Source: Pseudotamlana agarivorans
GTDB taxonomy: Bacteria > Bacteroidota > Bacteroidia > Flavobacteriales > Flavobacteriaceae
Assembly (NCBI RefSeq): GCF_001642835.1
Contig: NZ_LXEI01000009.1
Coordinates: forward strand, 124,001-188,000
Length of the DNA: 64,000 nt
Reading direction: 5' to 3'
Made by a program: the position numbers and the translations under genes. A model generated the notes under the pieces. It was given only the letters and a program-made list of their open reading frames with translations. It was not told where the DNA came from and searched no databases. Positions 1 through 8,878 of the stretch are shown piece after piece; the first letter of the stretch is position 1; each line of letters begins with the position of its first letter.

Positions 1-76
1 TATTGCACTTAAGCAATTGCATATAGCATAAAGCTTATAGCTTCTTGCTTATAACCCAAACTTTTGTTAAAAAAAG

Positions 77-90
77 AATGAACATTCATT
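77..90. promoter_or_regulatory. putative TetR operator
   Basis: A 14-bp inverted repeat, AATGAA-CA-TTCATT, lies immediately upstream of the -7 box of the tetR gene. TetR-family regulators commonly bind such short palindromes over their own promoter. Autorepression and control of the downstream reductase genes is inferred. Confidence 0.55.
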
Positions 91-96
91 TTTTAT

Positions 97-104
97 TATC
101 TTTG
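97..104 (+). promoter_or_regulatory. Bacteroidota -7 promoter box for the tetR operon
   Basis: TATCTTTG matches the Bacteroidota primary sigma -7 consensus TAnnTTTG and ends 17 nt before the tetR ATG. A TTTG at 63-66 is 30 nt away, too far for a standard -33 element. The operator-like palindrome at 77-90 lies in the spacer. Confidence 0.55.
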
Positions 105-121
105 TATTCAAATTTAGTAAG

Positions 122-706
122 ATGGCGAAACTTCAAAAAAGTATAGACAAGCGTAATGCCTTAATTAAAGCAACCATAGACTTGGTTAATAATGATGGAT
201 TTCACGCAGCTCCAATGAGTAAGATAGCCAAAATGGCTAATGTGTCCCCTGCTACCATTTATTTGTATTTTGAAAATAAACAGGATTTGGTTAACAAAAC
301 CTATATCGAAGTAAAAGCAGAATACACCAAATATGCCTTTGCTAATTATAATGAAGACGTTTGTGTCCAAAAAAGTTTTGAAATCATTTGGAAACGCATT
401 GCTGACTTCAAACTTAAAGAGTGTGAAAATGCCATGTTTTTAGCACAATGTGATAATACCCCGATTATTGATGAATCCTGCCGACAAGAAGGTATAAAAC
501 ATTTACAACCGCTTTTAGATTTATGGGCACGTGGTAAAAAAGAAGGGGTTATAAAACCTATTTCCGACTATCTGTTATACGCATATACTATAAATCCACT
601 ATCCTTTTTAATGATTAACCAAAAACGAGGTTCGTTTATCTTAGATGAAACCCTACTAGAAGAAGCGTATCAAGCGGCTTGGAGCAGTATAAAAGTTTGT
701 AAGTAA
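122..706 (+). CDS. TetR/AcrR family transcriptional regulator
   Basis: A 194-residue one-component regulator. The N-terminal TetR helix-turn-helix spans about residues 10-57, with the recognition segment VSPATIYLYFENK at 41-53. The remainder is a helical ligand-binding domain of normal family length. A palindromic operator and a TAnnTTTG promoter lie directly upstream, suggesting autoregulation. The next gene begins 1 nt after its stop, so it probably heads an operon of NAD(P)H-dependent reductases that it represses until an electrophile or aldehyde-like inducer is present. The inducer cannot be read from the sequence. Confidence 0.9.
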   Translation: MAKLQKSIDKRNALIKATIDLVNNDGFHAAPMSKIAKMANVSPATIYLYFENKQDLVNKTYIEVKAEYTKYAFANYNEDVCVQKSFEIIWKRIADFKLKECENAMFLAQCDNTPIIDESCRQEGIKHLQPLLDLWARGKKEGVIKPISDYLLYAYTINPLSFLMINQKRGSFILDETLLEEAYQAAWSSIKVCK

Positions 707-707
707 T

Positions 708-1376
708 ATGAAAAAAACAGCCATAATTTTAGGAGCAACAGGTTTAACAGGTTCTATTTTACTTGAGAAATTGATTGCAGATTCTAGATATGAACATATC
801 AAATTATTTTCGCGATCAAAAATCGAAAATCTACCAAACAAGGTCTCTCAGTTTATAGGTGATCTTTTAGAGTTCGAACAGTTTAAAAGTGATTTTAGGG
901 CTAACGAAGTATATTGCTGTATTGGAACAACCTCTAAAAAAACGCCAGATAAAACGCTATACAAGAAAATAGATTATGGTATTCCGGTGGCTGCTGCAAA
1001 GTTAGCTCAGGATAATAATATCGAAACGTTTTCCGTGGTTTCTGCATTAGGCGCTAACCCAAACAGTAAAGTGTTTTACAATAAAACCAAAGGTGAGATG
1101 GAGCGTGATGTTCAGAAACAAAACATTAAGAACACCTTTATTTTTAGACCTTCATTAATTGGTGGTGATCGTGATGAGCAACGCACACTTGAAAATATAG
1201 GCTTGGCCATCTTTAAAGTGATTCAGCCTTTATTTATTGGTAAACTGAAACAATATAAAATTACCGAACCCGAAGATATCGCTCAAGCTATGATAGACCT
1301 ATCGAATACTACAAATTATAACGAAGTGATTGTTACTTCAAACGACATAAAAAGCATTGCAAAAAATCATAAATAA
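708..1376 (+). CDS. NAD(P)-binding atypical SDR protein (HTATIP2/NmrA-like)
   Basis: A 222-residue Rossmann-fold protein. The dinucleotide motif GATGLTGS is at residues 9-16, and a YNKTKGEME segment near residue 125 resembles the YxxxK active-site pair of extended or atypical SDRs. Family members are small oxidoreductases or NADPH sensors, often of unknown substrate. It sits 1 nt behind tetR and 10 nt ahead of a nitroreductase gene, so co-transcription is very likely. A redox role in stress or detoxification is inferred from context only. Confidence 0.85.
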   Translation: MKKTAIILGATGLTGSILLEKLIADSRYEHIKLFSRSKIENLPNKVSQFIGDLLEFEQFKSDFRANEVYCCIGTTSKKTPDKTLYKKIDYGIPVAAAKLAQDNNIETFSVVSALGANPNSKVFYNKTKGEMERDVQKQNIKNTFIFRPSLIGGDRDEQRTLENIGLAIFKVIQPLFIGKLKQYKITEPEDIAQAMIDLSNTTNYNEVIVTSNDIKSIAKNHK

Positions 1377-1386
1377 AAAATTGAAT

Positions 1387-2019
1387 ATGGAATTATTAGA
1401 TAAATTAAATTGGAGATATGCTGCTAAAGCCATGAACGGTGAAACGGTTGCAGAAGAAAAAATAGAACGTATTTTAGAAGCTGCACGCCTTGCTCCTACC
1501 TCAAGCGGTTTGCAACCTTTTGAAATTATAGTCATAAAAAATCAAGATATCAAAGAACAGATTAAACCTGTAGCTTGGAATCAATCGGTGATTACCGACT
1601 GCTCTCACCTACTCGTTTTTGCTGCTTGGGATACCTATACTGCCGATCGCATTAACCACATGTTTGATTTAACAAACGATATTCGCGGATTTAAAAATGA
1701 AGGTTGGGAAAACTACCGTCAGATGTTATTAAATTCTTATCCGCAAAAAGAGGCCGAAGAAAATTTTAATCACGCTGCAAAACAAGCATACATCGCTTTT
1801 TCTCAAGCCGTAATTGCTGCTGCTTTTGAAGGCGTAGATGCCACACCTCTAGAAGGTTTTGATCCTACTGCCGTTGATGAGATTTTAGGTTTAAAAGAAA
1901 AAGGTTTACGCAGTGCAGTCATGCTTCCTTTAGGCTACAGACAAGAAGATAAAGACTGGTTAGTAAACCTTGTAAAGGTGAGAAAACCTATGAAAGAATT
2001 AGTAACTGTAATTGAATAA
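1387..2019 (+). CDS. NAD(P)H-dependent nitroreductase family oxidoreductase
   Basis: A 210-residue FMN-dependent nitroreductase-fold protein. The N-terminal RYAAKAMNG segment and the APTSSGLQPFEIIVI block fit the FMN phosphate and ribityl binding region of NfsB-like enzymes. Such enzymes reduce quinones, nitroaromatics and flavins using NAD(P)H. The ATG at 1387 was chosen because the longer in-frame start is a TTG inside the preceding gene. It is the third gene of the tetR-led reductase operon. Confidence 0.9.
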   Translation: MELLDKLNWRYAAKAMNGETVAEEKIERILEAARLAPTSSGLQPFEIIVIKNQDIKEQIKPVAWNQSVITDCSHLLVFAAWDTYTADRINHMFDLTNDIRGFKNEGWENYRQMLLNSYPQKEAEENFNHAAKQAYIAFSQAVIAAAFEGVDATPLEGFDPTAVDEILGLKEKGLRSAVMLPLGYRQEDKDWLVNLVKVRKPMKELVTVIE

Positions 2020-2029
2020 AAAAATAGCT

Positions 2030-3028
2030 ATGAAAAAGACCATTTTATTAAATAACAGACCCGAAGGGGAACCTACGGTTTCAAATTTTGAATTTGTTAC
2101 TGAAGACAACACACTTCAAATTTCTGAAGGTGAAATGCTTTTAGAAACGACTTACGTTTCAGTAGACCCTTATTTAAGAGGACGTATGAGTGATGCCAAA
2201 TCCTATGTGCCACCATTCCAATTAAATAAACCCATACAATCTGGTGTCATTGCCAAAGTGGTAGCTTCTAAAAACAAGAAATTCTTTGAAGGCGATTATG
2301 TTTCTGGCATGTTAGACTGGTCGACACAACAAATATCAAAAGGTGTAGACTTAAATAAGGTAGATCCCTCTAAAGCGCCCTTAAGCGCTTACTTAGGTGT
2401 TTTAGGAATGACCGGACTCACCGCTTTTTTAGGTTTACAAGAGATAGGAAAACCTAAAGCCGGAGAAACTATTGTCATTTCTGGTGCTGCAGGCGCTGTT
2501 GGAAGTGTGGTTGGACAAATTGCTAAAATTCTAGGCCTCCATGTTATAGGAATTGCTGGTACCGATGAAAAAATTGACATGTTAAAAAATGAATTTGGCT
2601 TTGATGCTGGTATCAATTATAACACCAGTGAAGATATAAATGCTGAGCTCAAAGAACTAGCTCCAAATGGTGTTGATATTTATTTTGACAATGTTGGTGG
2701 GCCAATATCGGATGCGGTACTTTTTAACATCAACCGTTTTGCTAGAATTATTATCTGTGGAGCTATTTCGGTTTACAATAAAACGGAATTACCAACAGGT
2801 TTAAGCGTACAGCCATTTTTGGTTAAAAACAGTGCTTTAATGCAAGGATTTATTGTATCTAATTATGCTGAAAAGTTTCCAGAAGCGATACAACAGTTAG
2901 CCACTTGGTTGAAAGAAGGTAAATTAACATATACCGAAACGATTGTTGAAGGTTTTGATAATATTCCAAAGGCTTTCATCGATTTATTTGAAGGAAAAAA
3001 TAAAGGAAAAATGATTGTTAAAATCTAA
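2030..3028 (+). CDS. NADP-dependent MDR oxidoreductase (CurA / prostaglandin-reductase like)
   Basis: A 332-residue zinc-independent medium-chain reductase of the leukotriene B4 dehydrogenase/CurA group. The SVDPYLRGRM signature lies near residue 49, and the nucleotide motif GAAGAVGSVVGQIAK is in the middle of the protein. These enzymes reduce the double bond of alpha,beta-unsaturated carbonyls with NADPH. The ATG at 2030 is preferred over a TTG at 2012 that overlaps the previous gene. Together with the neighbouring nitroreductase and YqhD-like genes it suggests a reactive carbonyl detoxification operon. Confidence 0.9.
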   Translation: MKKTILLNNRPEGEPTVSNFEFVTEDNTLQISEGEMLLETTYVSVDPYLRGRMSDAKSYVPPFQLNKPIQSGVIAKVVASKNKKFFEGDYVSGMLDWSTQQISKGVDLNKVDPSKAPLSAYLGVLGMTGLTAFLGLQEIGKPKAGETIVISGAAGAVGSVVGQIAKILGLHVIGIAGTDEKIDMLKNEFGFDAGINYNTSEDINAELKELAPNGVDIYFDNVGGPISDAVLFNINRFARIIICGAISVYNKTELPTGLSVQPFLVKNSALMQGFIVSNYAEKFPEAIQQLATWLKEGKLTYTETIVEGFDNIPKAFIDLFEGKNKGKMIVKI

Positions 3029-3047
3029 AAATATAATGTAAAAAAGT

Positions 3048-3120
3048 TGTCATATTGAGCCTGTTGAAATATTTTAACTATGTGATAATCAATGAAGGTT
3101 TCGACAAGCTCAACCTGACA
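3048..3120. repeat. imperfect inverted repeat (interspersed REP-like element)
   Basis: The left arm at 3048-3069 (TGTCATATTGAGCCTGTTGA and two more A) is nearly complementary to the right arm at 3099-3120 (TTTCGACAAGCTCAACCTGA, then CA), with a 29-nt spacer. It sits between the MDR reductase and YqhD-like genes. Elements with TCGACAAGCTCAACCTGACA arms are familiar as dispersed palindromes in Flavobacteriaceae genomes. It may form a large mRNA hairpin. Confidence 0.75.
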
Positions 3121-3172
3121 AGCTCATTTTTAAAACTTATTTACAACACACATAACCATAAAAATTAAGCAA

Positions 3173-4333
3173 ATGAACACTTTTGAATTTAAAAACCCGA
3201 CCAAAATTATTTTTGGAAAAGACACTATAAAAAATATAGAAAATGAAATTCCTAATGACGCCAAAGTTTTAATGCTTTATGGTGGTGGAAGTATTAAAAA
3301 GAACGGTATATACGATCAAGTAAAAGCGGCCTTATCATCATTTGATGTGGTTGAATTTGGTGGAATTCCTGCCAATCCGGAATATGCTGTTTTAATGCAA
3401 GCTTTAAAAGTGATTAAAGATGAAAACATCACTTATTTATTAGCTGTTGGTGGTGGTTCTGTGATTGATGGCACCAAATTTTTATCGTCTGCAGCATTAT
3501 TTGATGGCGATACCCCTTGGGATATTCTAACTGATAAAATAAGAACAGAAAAAGGCATGCCTTTCGGAACAGTTTTAACCCTACCTGCAACAGGTTCCGA
3601 GATGAATTCTGGTGCTGTGGTTACCAGAGAGGAAACTAAAGAAAAACTTGCTATGGGTGGTCCTGGTTTATTTCCTGAGTTCTCAGTTTTAGACCCTCAA
3701 GTGATTGCTTCTATTCCAAAACGTCAGTTAGCTAACGGAATTACCGATGCATTTTCTCATGTTTTAGAACAATATATGACCTACCCTATTGGCGCCTTAT
3801 TACAAGACAGATTTGCGGAAAGCATTTTACAAACTTTAATTGAAGTCGCTCCTAAAGTAATTAAAGATCCTACAGAATATACATCGGCAGCAAACTTTAT
3901 GTGGAGTTGTACGATGGCCTTAAACGGTTTAATTCAAAAAGGTGTGCCTACCGATTGGGCTGTTCACGCTATGGGGCACGAACTTACCGCTTTATATGGA
4001 ATTGATCACGCAAGAACATTAGCGATCATTTTCCCTAGTCATTATAAATTCAATTTTGAAGCGAAAAAAGAAAAGTTAGCGCAATACGCAGAGCGTGTAT
4101 GGAATGTGACAGAAGGAAATACCGATGATAAAGCTTATGCTGCTATTGAAAAAACAGAAGCTTTTTTCCAAAGTTTAGAGATTGACACCAAATTATCTGA
4201 TTATACTAAAGGTTATGAAGGTACTGCCGAAGAAATTTCAAAACGTTTTACCGACCGTGGTTGGTTAGGATTGGGTGAGCATCAAGATTTATCTCCAGAG
4301 AAGGTTGAAAAAATTGTAAAAATGGCTTATTAA
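3173..4333 (+). CDS. Iron-containing alcohol dehydrogenase, YqhD-like NADPH-dependent aldehyde reductase
   Basis: A 386-residue group III metal-dependent alcohol dehydrogenase. The NADP-binding GGGSVIDGTKF motif is at about 93-103, followed by ATGSEMNSGAVVTR. Predicted metal ligands are D192, H196, H265 and H279, matching the E. coli YqhD ligands with an offset of two. Enzymes of this family reduce toxic short-chain aldehydes using NADPH. It follows the reductase operon after a palindromic repeat and ends before a bidirectional terminator-like hairpin. Confidence 0.93.
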   Translation: MNTFEFKNPTKIIFGKDTIKNIENEIPNDAKVLMLYGGGSIKKNGIYDQVKAALSSFDVVEFGGIPANPEYAVLMQALKVIKDENITYLLAVGGGSVIDGTKFLSSAALFDGDTPWDILTDKIRTEKGMPFGTVLTLPATGSEMNSGAVVTREETKEKLAMGGPGLFPEFSVLDPQVIASIPKRQLANGITDAFSHVLEQYMTYPIGALLQDRFAESILQTLIEVAPKVIKDPTEYTSAANFMWSCTMALNGLIQKGVPTDWAVHAMGHELTALYGIDHARTLAIIFPSHYKFNFEAKKEKLAQYAERVWNVTEGNTDDKAYAAIEKTEAFFQSLEIDTKLSDYTKGYEGTAEEISKRFTDRGWLGLGEHQDLSPEKVEKIVKMAY

Positions 4334-4380
4334 TATGCCTAATAGGCTTAAAAAGGTTTAGATACTCAAATTTCAAAAGT

Positions 4381-4408
4381 AAGGTTGCCCAATTTCGGGC
4401 AACCTTTT
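4381..4408. terminator. hairpin terminator between convergent genes
   Basis: A perfect 10-bp stem, AAGGTTGCCC and GGGCAACCTT with loop AATTTC, is followed by TTTTG. It lies between the YqhD-like gene (plus strand) and the 3' end of the minus-strand gene at 4413. It can serve the plus-strand transcript and, less clearly, the opposite one. Confidence 0.75.
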
Positions 4409-4412
4409 GTAT

Positions 4413-5201
4413 TTACATGTGAGCTTCAAACCAAAAGTCAATACCAGCGGGTGCTTTCGATCGGTTTTCTCCACGATCTTGCTGATCGCCTTGAGGACGG
4501 CCACCACCGCCACGTCTACCTCCAGAACCACCTTCTGGACGATTACCTCTTCCGCCACCACGAGGCCCCATAGAACCATCTATATTGGTGCTCCCTTCAG
4601 CTTTTTTAGATCGATCTGGTTTCACTGTTTGTACGCCAATTAGTAATTTAGAAAGATCGTTTTTAGCCTTTTCTTTAATCTTATCCTTAGGAATTGTAAG
4701 GTTGTAGATTAGTAGATTTTCTTTTTCATTATAAGTATATGTAGCAGAAATACCCATGCTGTTTATAAGCACATTAAACGGCTGTTTGGAATCGTAAAAT
4801 TGGAATTCAGCTTCTTCAGGAAAATCTTCTGTCACAATACTATGTAACTCAGCCTTAACCTTGCTGATTTCCGCTTCCGATTGTGGTTCATCCTGTCGAT
4901 CGCCTTCAGGTTTCATCGGCATCCTAACCGGAGCTACAGGGTATGTTACCGCAACATTTTCTTTTTCTTTGCCTTTTAAATCAAAAAATACGGTAACACC
5001 ATGCCTAAGCATAGTCATCATGGTTTTATTATCTTGAGTACTAATTTGCACCATGATATTTCCTTGATTTTGTGAAACTTTATATCGCACTGCTTCATGA
5101 GAACCAACTATAGAATCGGAAGTTATCCCAATATCTTTTGAATAGGCTGTAACAGTAAACGAGTATAAACTTAGAAGCAACAAAATGCCAACTTTTCTCA
5201 T
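4413..5201 (-). CDS. Exported hypothetical protein with Gly/Arg-rich tail
   Basis: I do not recognise this 262-residue protein. It has a signal peptide (MRKVGILLLLSLYSFTVTAY), a middle region of mixed strand and helix, and a disordered Gly/Arg-rich stretch at about residues 205-250 (GPRGGGRGNRPEGG, GGRRGGGGRPQGDQQ). It finishes with the ordered-looking motif APAGIDFWFEAHM. An exported location is expected. It converges on the YqhD-like gene and lies 140 nt downstream of a LytTR response regulator. The low-complexity tail also opens long antisense frames, which I regard as shadows. Confidence 0.8.
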   Translation of the reverse strand: MRKVGILLLLSLYSFTVTAYSKDIGITSDSIVGSHEAVRYKVSQNQGNIMVQISTQDNKTMMTMLRHGVTVFFDLKGKEKENVAVTYPVAPVRMPMKPEGDRQDEPQSEAEISKVKAELHSIVTEDFPEEAEFQFYDSKQPFNVLINSMGISATYTYNEKENLLIYNLTIPKDKIKEKAKNDLSKLLIGVQTVKPDRSKKAEGSTNIDGSMGPRGGGRGNRPEGGSGGRRGGGGRPQGDQQDRGENRSKAPAGIDFWFEAHM

Positions 5202-5341
5202 AATTATGTTTTTTTAGAATTTGAGAAGATAAAAGTATAGTGATTCTTTTAACTTAAGAAAAAGAATAGATCAACCCTTCAAATCTATCTATGAATTCGG
5301 GTATTCTAAAGACGTAAAATATTGAAAAAAATAAAGTCGTA

Positions 5342-6079
5342 CTACAGTGAATTCTGATTAATGAATTCTAGGAATTTAGATTTATATTGTTCGGAAACAG
5401 TGATACGCTGGTTATTTATTAAAATCTGACTACGTTCTACAACTTCAATGTTTTTTAAAGACACTATAAAAGAGCGATGCACCCGCATAAAATCTGACTT
5501 TGGCAGTTCTTCTTCTAGAGATTTCAAACTCATTAAAGATAAAATAGCTTTGGGATTGCCTCTTAGCCAAATTTTGATGTAATCTTTTAACCCTTCAAAA
5601 TACAAGACATCGGATAATTTTATACGTAATTGTTTGTATTCCGATTTAACAAATAGAAATTCCTTTTCTTCAGGTAATACAGTTGAAGTCTTACTTGTAT
5701 GGCCTTTTAATAACTCATACCATCTTCTGGCTTTGTTCGCTGCAATTAGAAATTCGGCATAATCAAAAGGCTTTAATAGGTAATCTAAAGCATCTACTTT
5801 AAAACCTTCTATAGCATATTGGTCAAAAGCCGTTGTAAAGATAACACGTGTGTTTTTTGGTAACATTTTAGAAAATTCTAAACCTGTTAAATCAGGCATT
5901 TGAATATCTAAAAACAACAAATCTACAGTTTCGGTATTTAAGAAATCTAAAGCTTCAATCGCGCTACTACACTTTTTTTTAAGTTCTAGAAAAGGTGTTT
6001 TTTCAACATAACTTTCTACCAAATTTAAAGCCATTGGTTCGTCATCAACAATAACACAACTCAGTTTTATAGACGTCAT
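5342..6079 (-). CDS. LytTR family response regulator
   Basis: A 245-residue two-component regulator. The receiver domain (about 5-125) has acidic residues D12 and D13, the phospho-acceptor D58 in LLFLDIQMP, and the conserved lysine in the LLKPF motif. The C-terminal LytTR DNA-binding domain (about 145-243) contains FMRVHRSFIVSLKNI. It starts 5 nt after the sensor kinase gene and is certainly co-transcribed with it. Proteins of this type bind direct-repeat sites. The target is probably local (DoxX or the efflux operon) but this is not shown by the sequence. Confidence 0.95.
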   Translation of the reverse strand: MTSIKLSCVIVDDEPMALNLVESYVEKTPFLELKKKCSSAIEALDFLNTETVDLLFLDIQMPDLTGLEFSKMLPKNTRVIFTTAFDQYAIEGFKVDALDYLLKPFDYAEFLIAANKARRWYELLKGHTSKTSTVLPEEKEFLFVKSEYKQLRIKLSDVLYFEGLKDYIKIWLRGNPKAILSLMSLKSLEEELPKSDFMRVHRSFIVSLKNIEVVERSQILINNQRITVSEQYKSKFLEFINQNSL

Positions 6080-6084
6080 AAGAT

Positions 6085-7116
6085 TTAAGTTTCTATTTGT
6101 AAATCTACTAAAAATCGGCCATCAACGATATTTGTTTTAAAAACATGCTTGTTAGGGTATAGTAAATCTAGCCTCTTTTTTAAGTTTTGCAAGCCTATAC
6201 CAGAACCACTTTTATCGTCGGATTGTTTTGGGAAATTGGCATTACCAATATGAAAGAACACTTTTTTTCCTTCCGTAGTCATTACAATGTCAATGTCACT
6301 TTTTTTATGGGCTGACACTCCATGTTTAAAGGCATTTTCTATTAAAGAAATAAATAATAAAGGCGCAACTTTTAATGTTGAAATTTCTGAAGGAAACTTG
6401 GAAACTACCTGAGTTTTATCGGAAATACGTAGCTTCATAAGCTCTAAATACTTTTTCATAAAATCGATTTCTTTAGATAAAGGCACCTCTTCAATATTTG
6501 TTTCGTACAATAAATACCGCATCAATTTACTTAAACTATGGATGGTAGATTTTGCTTCTTCTGGAGAAATATCGACCAAAGAATAAATGTTGTTTAACGA
6601 ATTAAAAAAGAAATGCGGTTGTAACTGATAGCGTAAATGTTGCAATTCGGAATGTAATTTTACATTAGCAGCTTCTCTACGCTCGGCTTCGGTAGTTTGC
6701 CATCTTTTTGTTGTTTTTAAAGCAATAGAAAATAACAAAGGTGCCACATACGACAGCATTTGCATATAAATAAACATTTCGAAAGGGGGTTTATTATCAG
6801 CCTTTCGAAGATCTCTTTTAATTAGACCTTCAAAAAAGTGGGCTTCAATTTGTTCCTTCAGCACTAAAAACAAAGCAATAAGGACCATGTTTATAATTAT
6901 AAATTGAACCGTTTTTTTATGGAATAAAAATGTATCAATGAGTACCACATAATTCAAATAAAATAAAATGGCATAAAACACTAATGGAACCCAAAAGTGA
7001 GCGATTATGCGGTTTAAATCCTGTTCCTGTCCGTACGATAAAAAGTAAGGCATGCTAAACAAGGCTAGCCAAACTAGTACGTGAGAAAAGATAATAATGT
7101 ATTTATTCTTATGCAT
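6085..7116 (-). CDS. LytS-type sensor histidine kinase
   Basis: A 343-residue membrane kinase. Four hydrophobic segments fill the first half. They are followed by the His_kinase domain with the phospho-acceptor in QLQPHFFFNSLNNIYSL, then a HATPase domain with LIENAFKHGVS and GSGIGLQNLKKRLDLLY. The start MHKNKYIIIF at 7116 puts the first membrane helix at the N-terminus. An ATG at 7179 would overlap doxX by 32 nt. It is the partner of the LytTR regulator just downstream. Confidence 0.93.
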   Translation of the reverse strand: MHKNKYIIIFSHVLVWLALFSMPYFLSYGQEQDLNRIIAHFWVPLVFYAILFYLNYVVLIDTFLFHKKTVQFIIINMVLIALFLVLKEQIEAHFFEGLIKRDLRKADNKPPFEMFIYMQMLSYVAPLLFSIALKTTKRWQTTEAERREAANVKLHSELQHLRYQLQPHFFFNSLNNIYSLVDISPEEAKSTIHSLSKLMRYLLYETNIEEVPLSKEIDFMKKYLELMKLRISDKTQVVSKFPSEISTLKVAPLLFISLIENAFKHGVSAHKKSDIDIVMTTEGKKVFFHIGNANFPKQSDDKSGSGIGLQNLKKRLDLLYPNKHVFKTNIVDGRFLVDLQIET

Positions 7117-7147
7117 TGGATTTTGTTTTAATTCACTAAAGCACGCG

Positions 7148-7546
7148 CTAATCCCAGATATTCGTCTTTGAAACAGCATAACTTCCTGCGCCTGTAAAAT
7201 ACAAAACTAAAGCACCAAAAGCATACAATAAAATCATTTCAATAGCTAAACCTCCTGTTTTTGATAAGGCCAGTAAATGTTCTGAATGCGCCAAAAATAA
7301 GGCAAATAGCATCCCGAAAGCAAATACTAAAGCCGCTAAACGTGTTCTAAACCCCATAATTATTAGTAATGGCGCGATCAATTCTGTGATATACACGCCA
7401 TAGGCCATAAATTCAGGTAAACCAAAACCAGTGAGCATTTGTTTTATACCATCTAGATGACTTAGCTTGGCTAAACCGTGAAATAGCATTAAGCCACCAA
7501 TGGTAATTCTTAAAATTAATAGGCCGACGTTGATATTTTTTTTCAT
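7148..7546 (-). CDS. DoxX family membrane protein
   Basis: A 132-residue integral membrane protein with four predicted helices. The N-terminal ILRITIGGLMLFHGLAKLSH and the ITELIAPLLIIMGFRTRLAA block are typical of DoxX/DoxD-like proteins. The family is linked to redox or respiratory functions, with no uniform biochemical role. It is the first gene of a three-gene minus-strand group with the kinase and regulator, so it could be either a target or a functional partner of that system. Confidence 0.9.
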   Translation of the reverse strand: MKKNINVGLLILRITIGGLMLFHGLAKLSHLDGIKQMLTGFGLPEFMAYGVYITELIAPLLIIMGFRTRLAALVFAFGMLFALFLAHSEHLLALSKTGGLAIEMILLYAFGALVLYFTGAGSYAVSKTNIWD

Positions 7547-7655
7547 TGTTATAAGATTTAGTTATAAATTTTGAATCATACTTTTTCCTAACTGTTTTTG
7601 ACTTTTTATATAATGCTGAACAACCTGGTTTTATGAATTTACCATGTCATGAATG

Positions 7656-8876
7656 TTATTCGTAACGTAAAGCAGTTATTGGATCTAAGGCTGAGGCTTT
7701 TCTTGCTGGATACCAGCCAAAGAAAATCCCTGTAATCGCACAAACAGCAAAGGATATTACTATAGAATATAAAGCCACACTGGTAGGCCAATGCAAAAAG
7801 CTTTCAATAAAAACCGTAGCACCTAAGCCCAGGGCAACACCTAAAACCCCTCCTGTTACACTTATTAAAATAGCTTCAATAAGAAATTGCATCAATATAT
7901 CCGACCCTTTACCCCCAACAGCCATTCGTAGGCCAATTTCCTTTGTTCTCTCTTTTACAGACACGTACATGATGTTCATAATACCAATACCTCCAATCAA
8001 TAATGAAATACCTGCAACAGCCACTAACAGAACCGTTAACATATCACTGGTTGAACTAAAAGTAGAAATTAATTCTTCCATAGAACGTACAGTAAAATCA
8101 TCATCTTCGTTGTCTAATAATTTATGCTGTGTTCTTAATATTTCGGTTAATTGCGTTACAGCTTCGGGAGCATCATCTTCACTTATTGCTGAAGCCATAA
8201 TTTGATTTAAGTAATCGATAGCCAGAATACGTTTTTGTACGGTAGTAAATGGAGCAACAACGATGTCATCTTGATCTTGACCAAAGGTATTTTCGCCTTT
8301 TTCCTCTAAAACACCAATAACTTTAAAGGGAATATTATTAAAACGAATCATTTGACCCACTGGATTATCACCGTTAAGAAATATATTATCAACAACGGTT
8401 TGACCAATTAAAGCCACTTTTGCAGCCGATTTTACTTCGGCATCGGTAAACATACTTCCGCTTTGTAAACCAACCACTTTAATGTTTATAAAATCTGGAT
8501 ACACACCATAGATCGTACTTGGCCAGTTATTAGAACCATTAATAGCCTGCCCACCACTATTTACTACAGGTGTGATATAGCTTAACAATTCACTACTTTC
8601 TTTTATAACCTCATAATCTTCTAGAGTTAAAGTTTGAACATTTCCTCCGCTTCCTCTAGCAGGACCTCTATCATCGGCGCCAGGGCGAATGGTAACCATA
8701 TTAGACCCCATGCTGGAAATAGTGGCTCTAATACTTTCTTTAGAACCTTCACCAATGGCAAGCATGGCAATTACCGAAGCTACGCCAATAATAATACCCA
8801 ACATAGTTAATAGAGTTCTTACTTTATTAAGAATAATGGCTTTATAAGCAATTTTAAATAGATTTAATAGTCTCAT
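7656..8876 (-). CDS. ABC transporter permease, MacB type
   Basis: A 406-residue type VII ABC permease. One N-terminal helix (about 20-42, LLTMLGIIIGVASVIAMLAI) is followed by a large periplasmic MacB-like core domain, and three helices lie in the last 130 residues (FtsX domain). The ATPase is a separate protein encoded 2 nt upstream, unlike the fused E. coli MacB. With the adaptor and TolC genes it would form a tripartite mechanotransmission pump exporting macrolides, peptides or lipophilic compounds. The substrate is not evident. Confidence 0.95.
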   Translation of the reverse strand: MRLLNLFKIAYKAIILNKVRTLLTMLGIIIGVASVIAMLAIGEGSKESIRATISSMGSNMVTIRPGADDRGPARGSGGNVQTLTLEDYEVIKESSELLSYITPVVNSGGQAINGSNNWPSTIYGVYPDFINIKVVGLQSGSMFTDAEVKSAAKVALIGQTVVDNIFLNGDNPVGQMIRFNNIPFKVIGVLEEKGENTFGQDQDDIVVAPFTTVQKRILAIDYLNQIMASAISEDDAPEAVTQLTEILRTQHKLLDNEDDDFTVRSMEELISTFSSTSDMLTVLLVAVAGISLLIGGIGIMNIMYVSVKERTKEIGLRMAVGGKGSDILMQFLIEAILISVTGGVLGVALGLGATVFIESFLHWPTSVALYSIVISFAVCAITGIFFGWYPARKASALDPITALRYE

Positions 8877-8878
8877 AA

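Noticed and set aside
4385-4643. Plus-strand open frames opposite the Gly/Arg-rich tail of the 4413-5201 gene
   Set aside because: They are mirror frames of low-complexity GC-richer codons. They lack homology-like motifs and start context.
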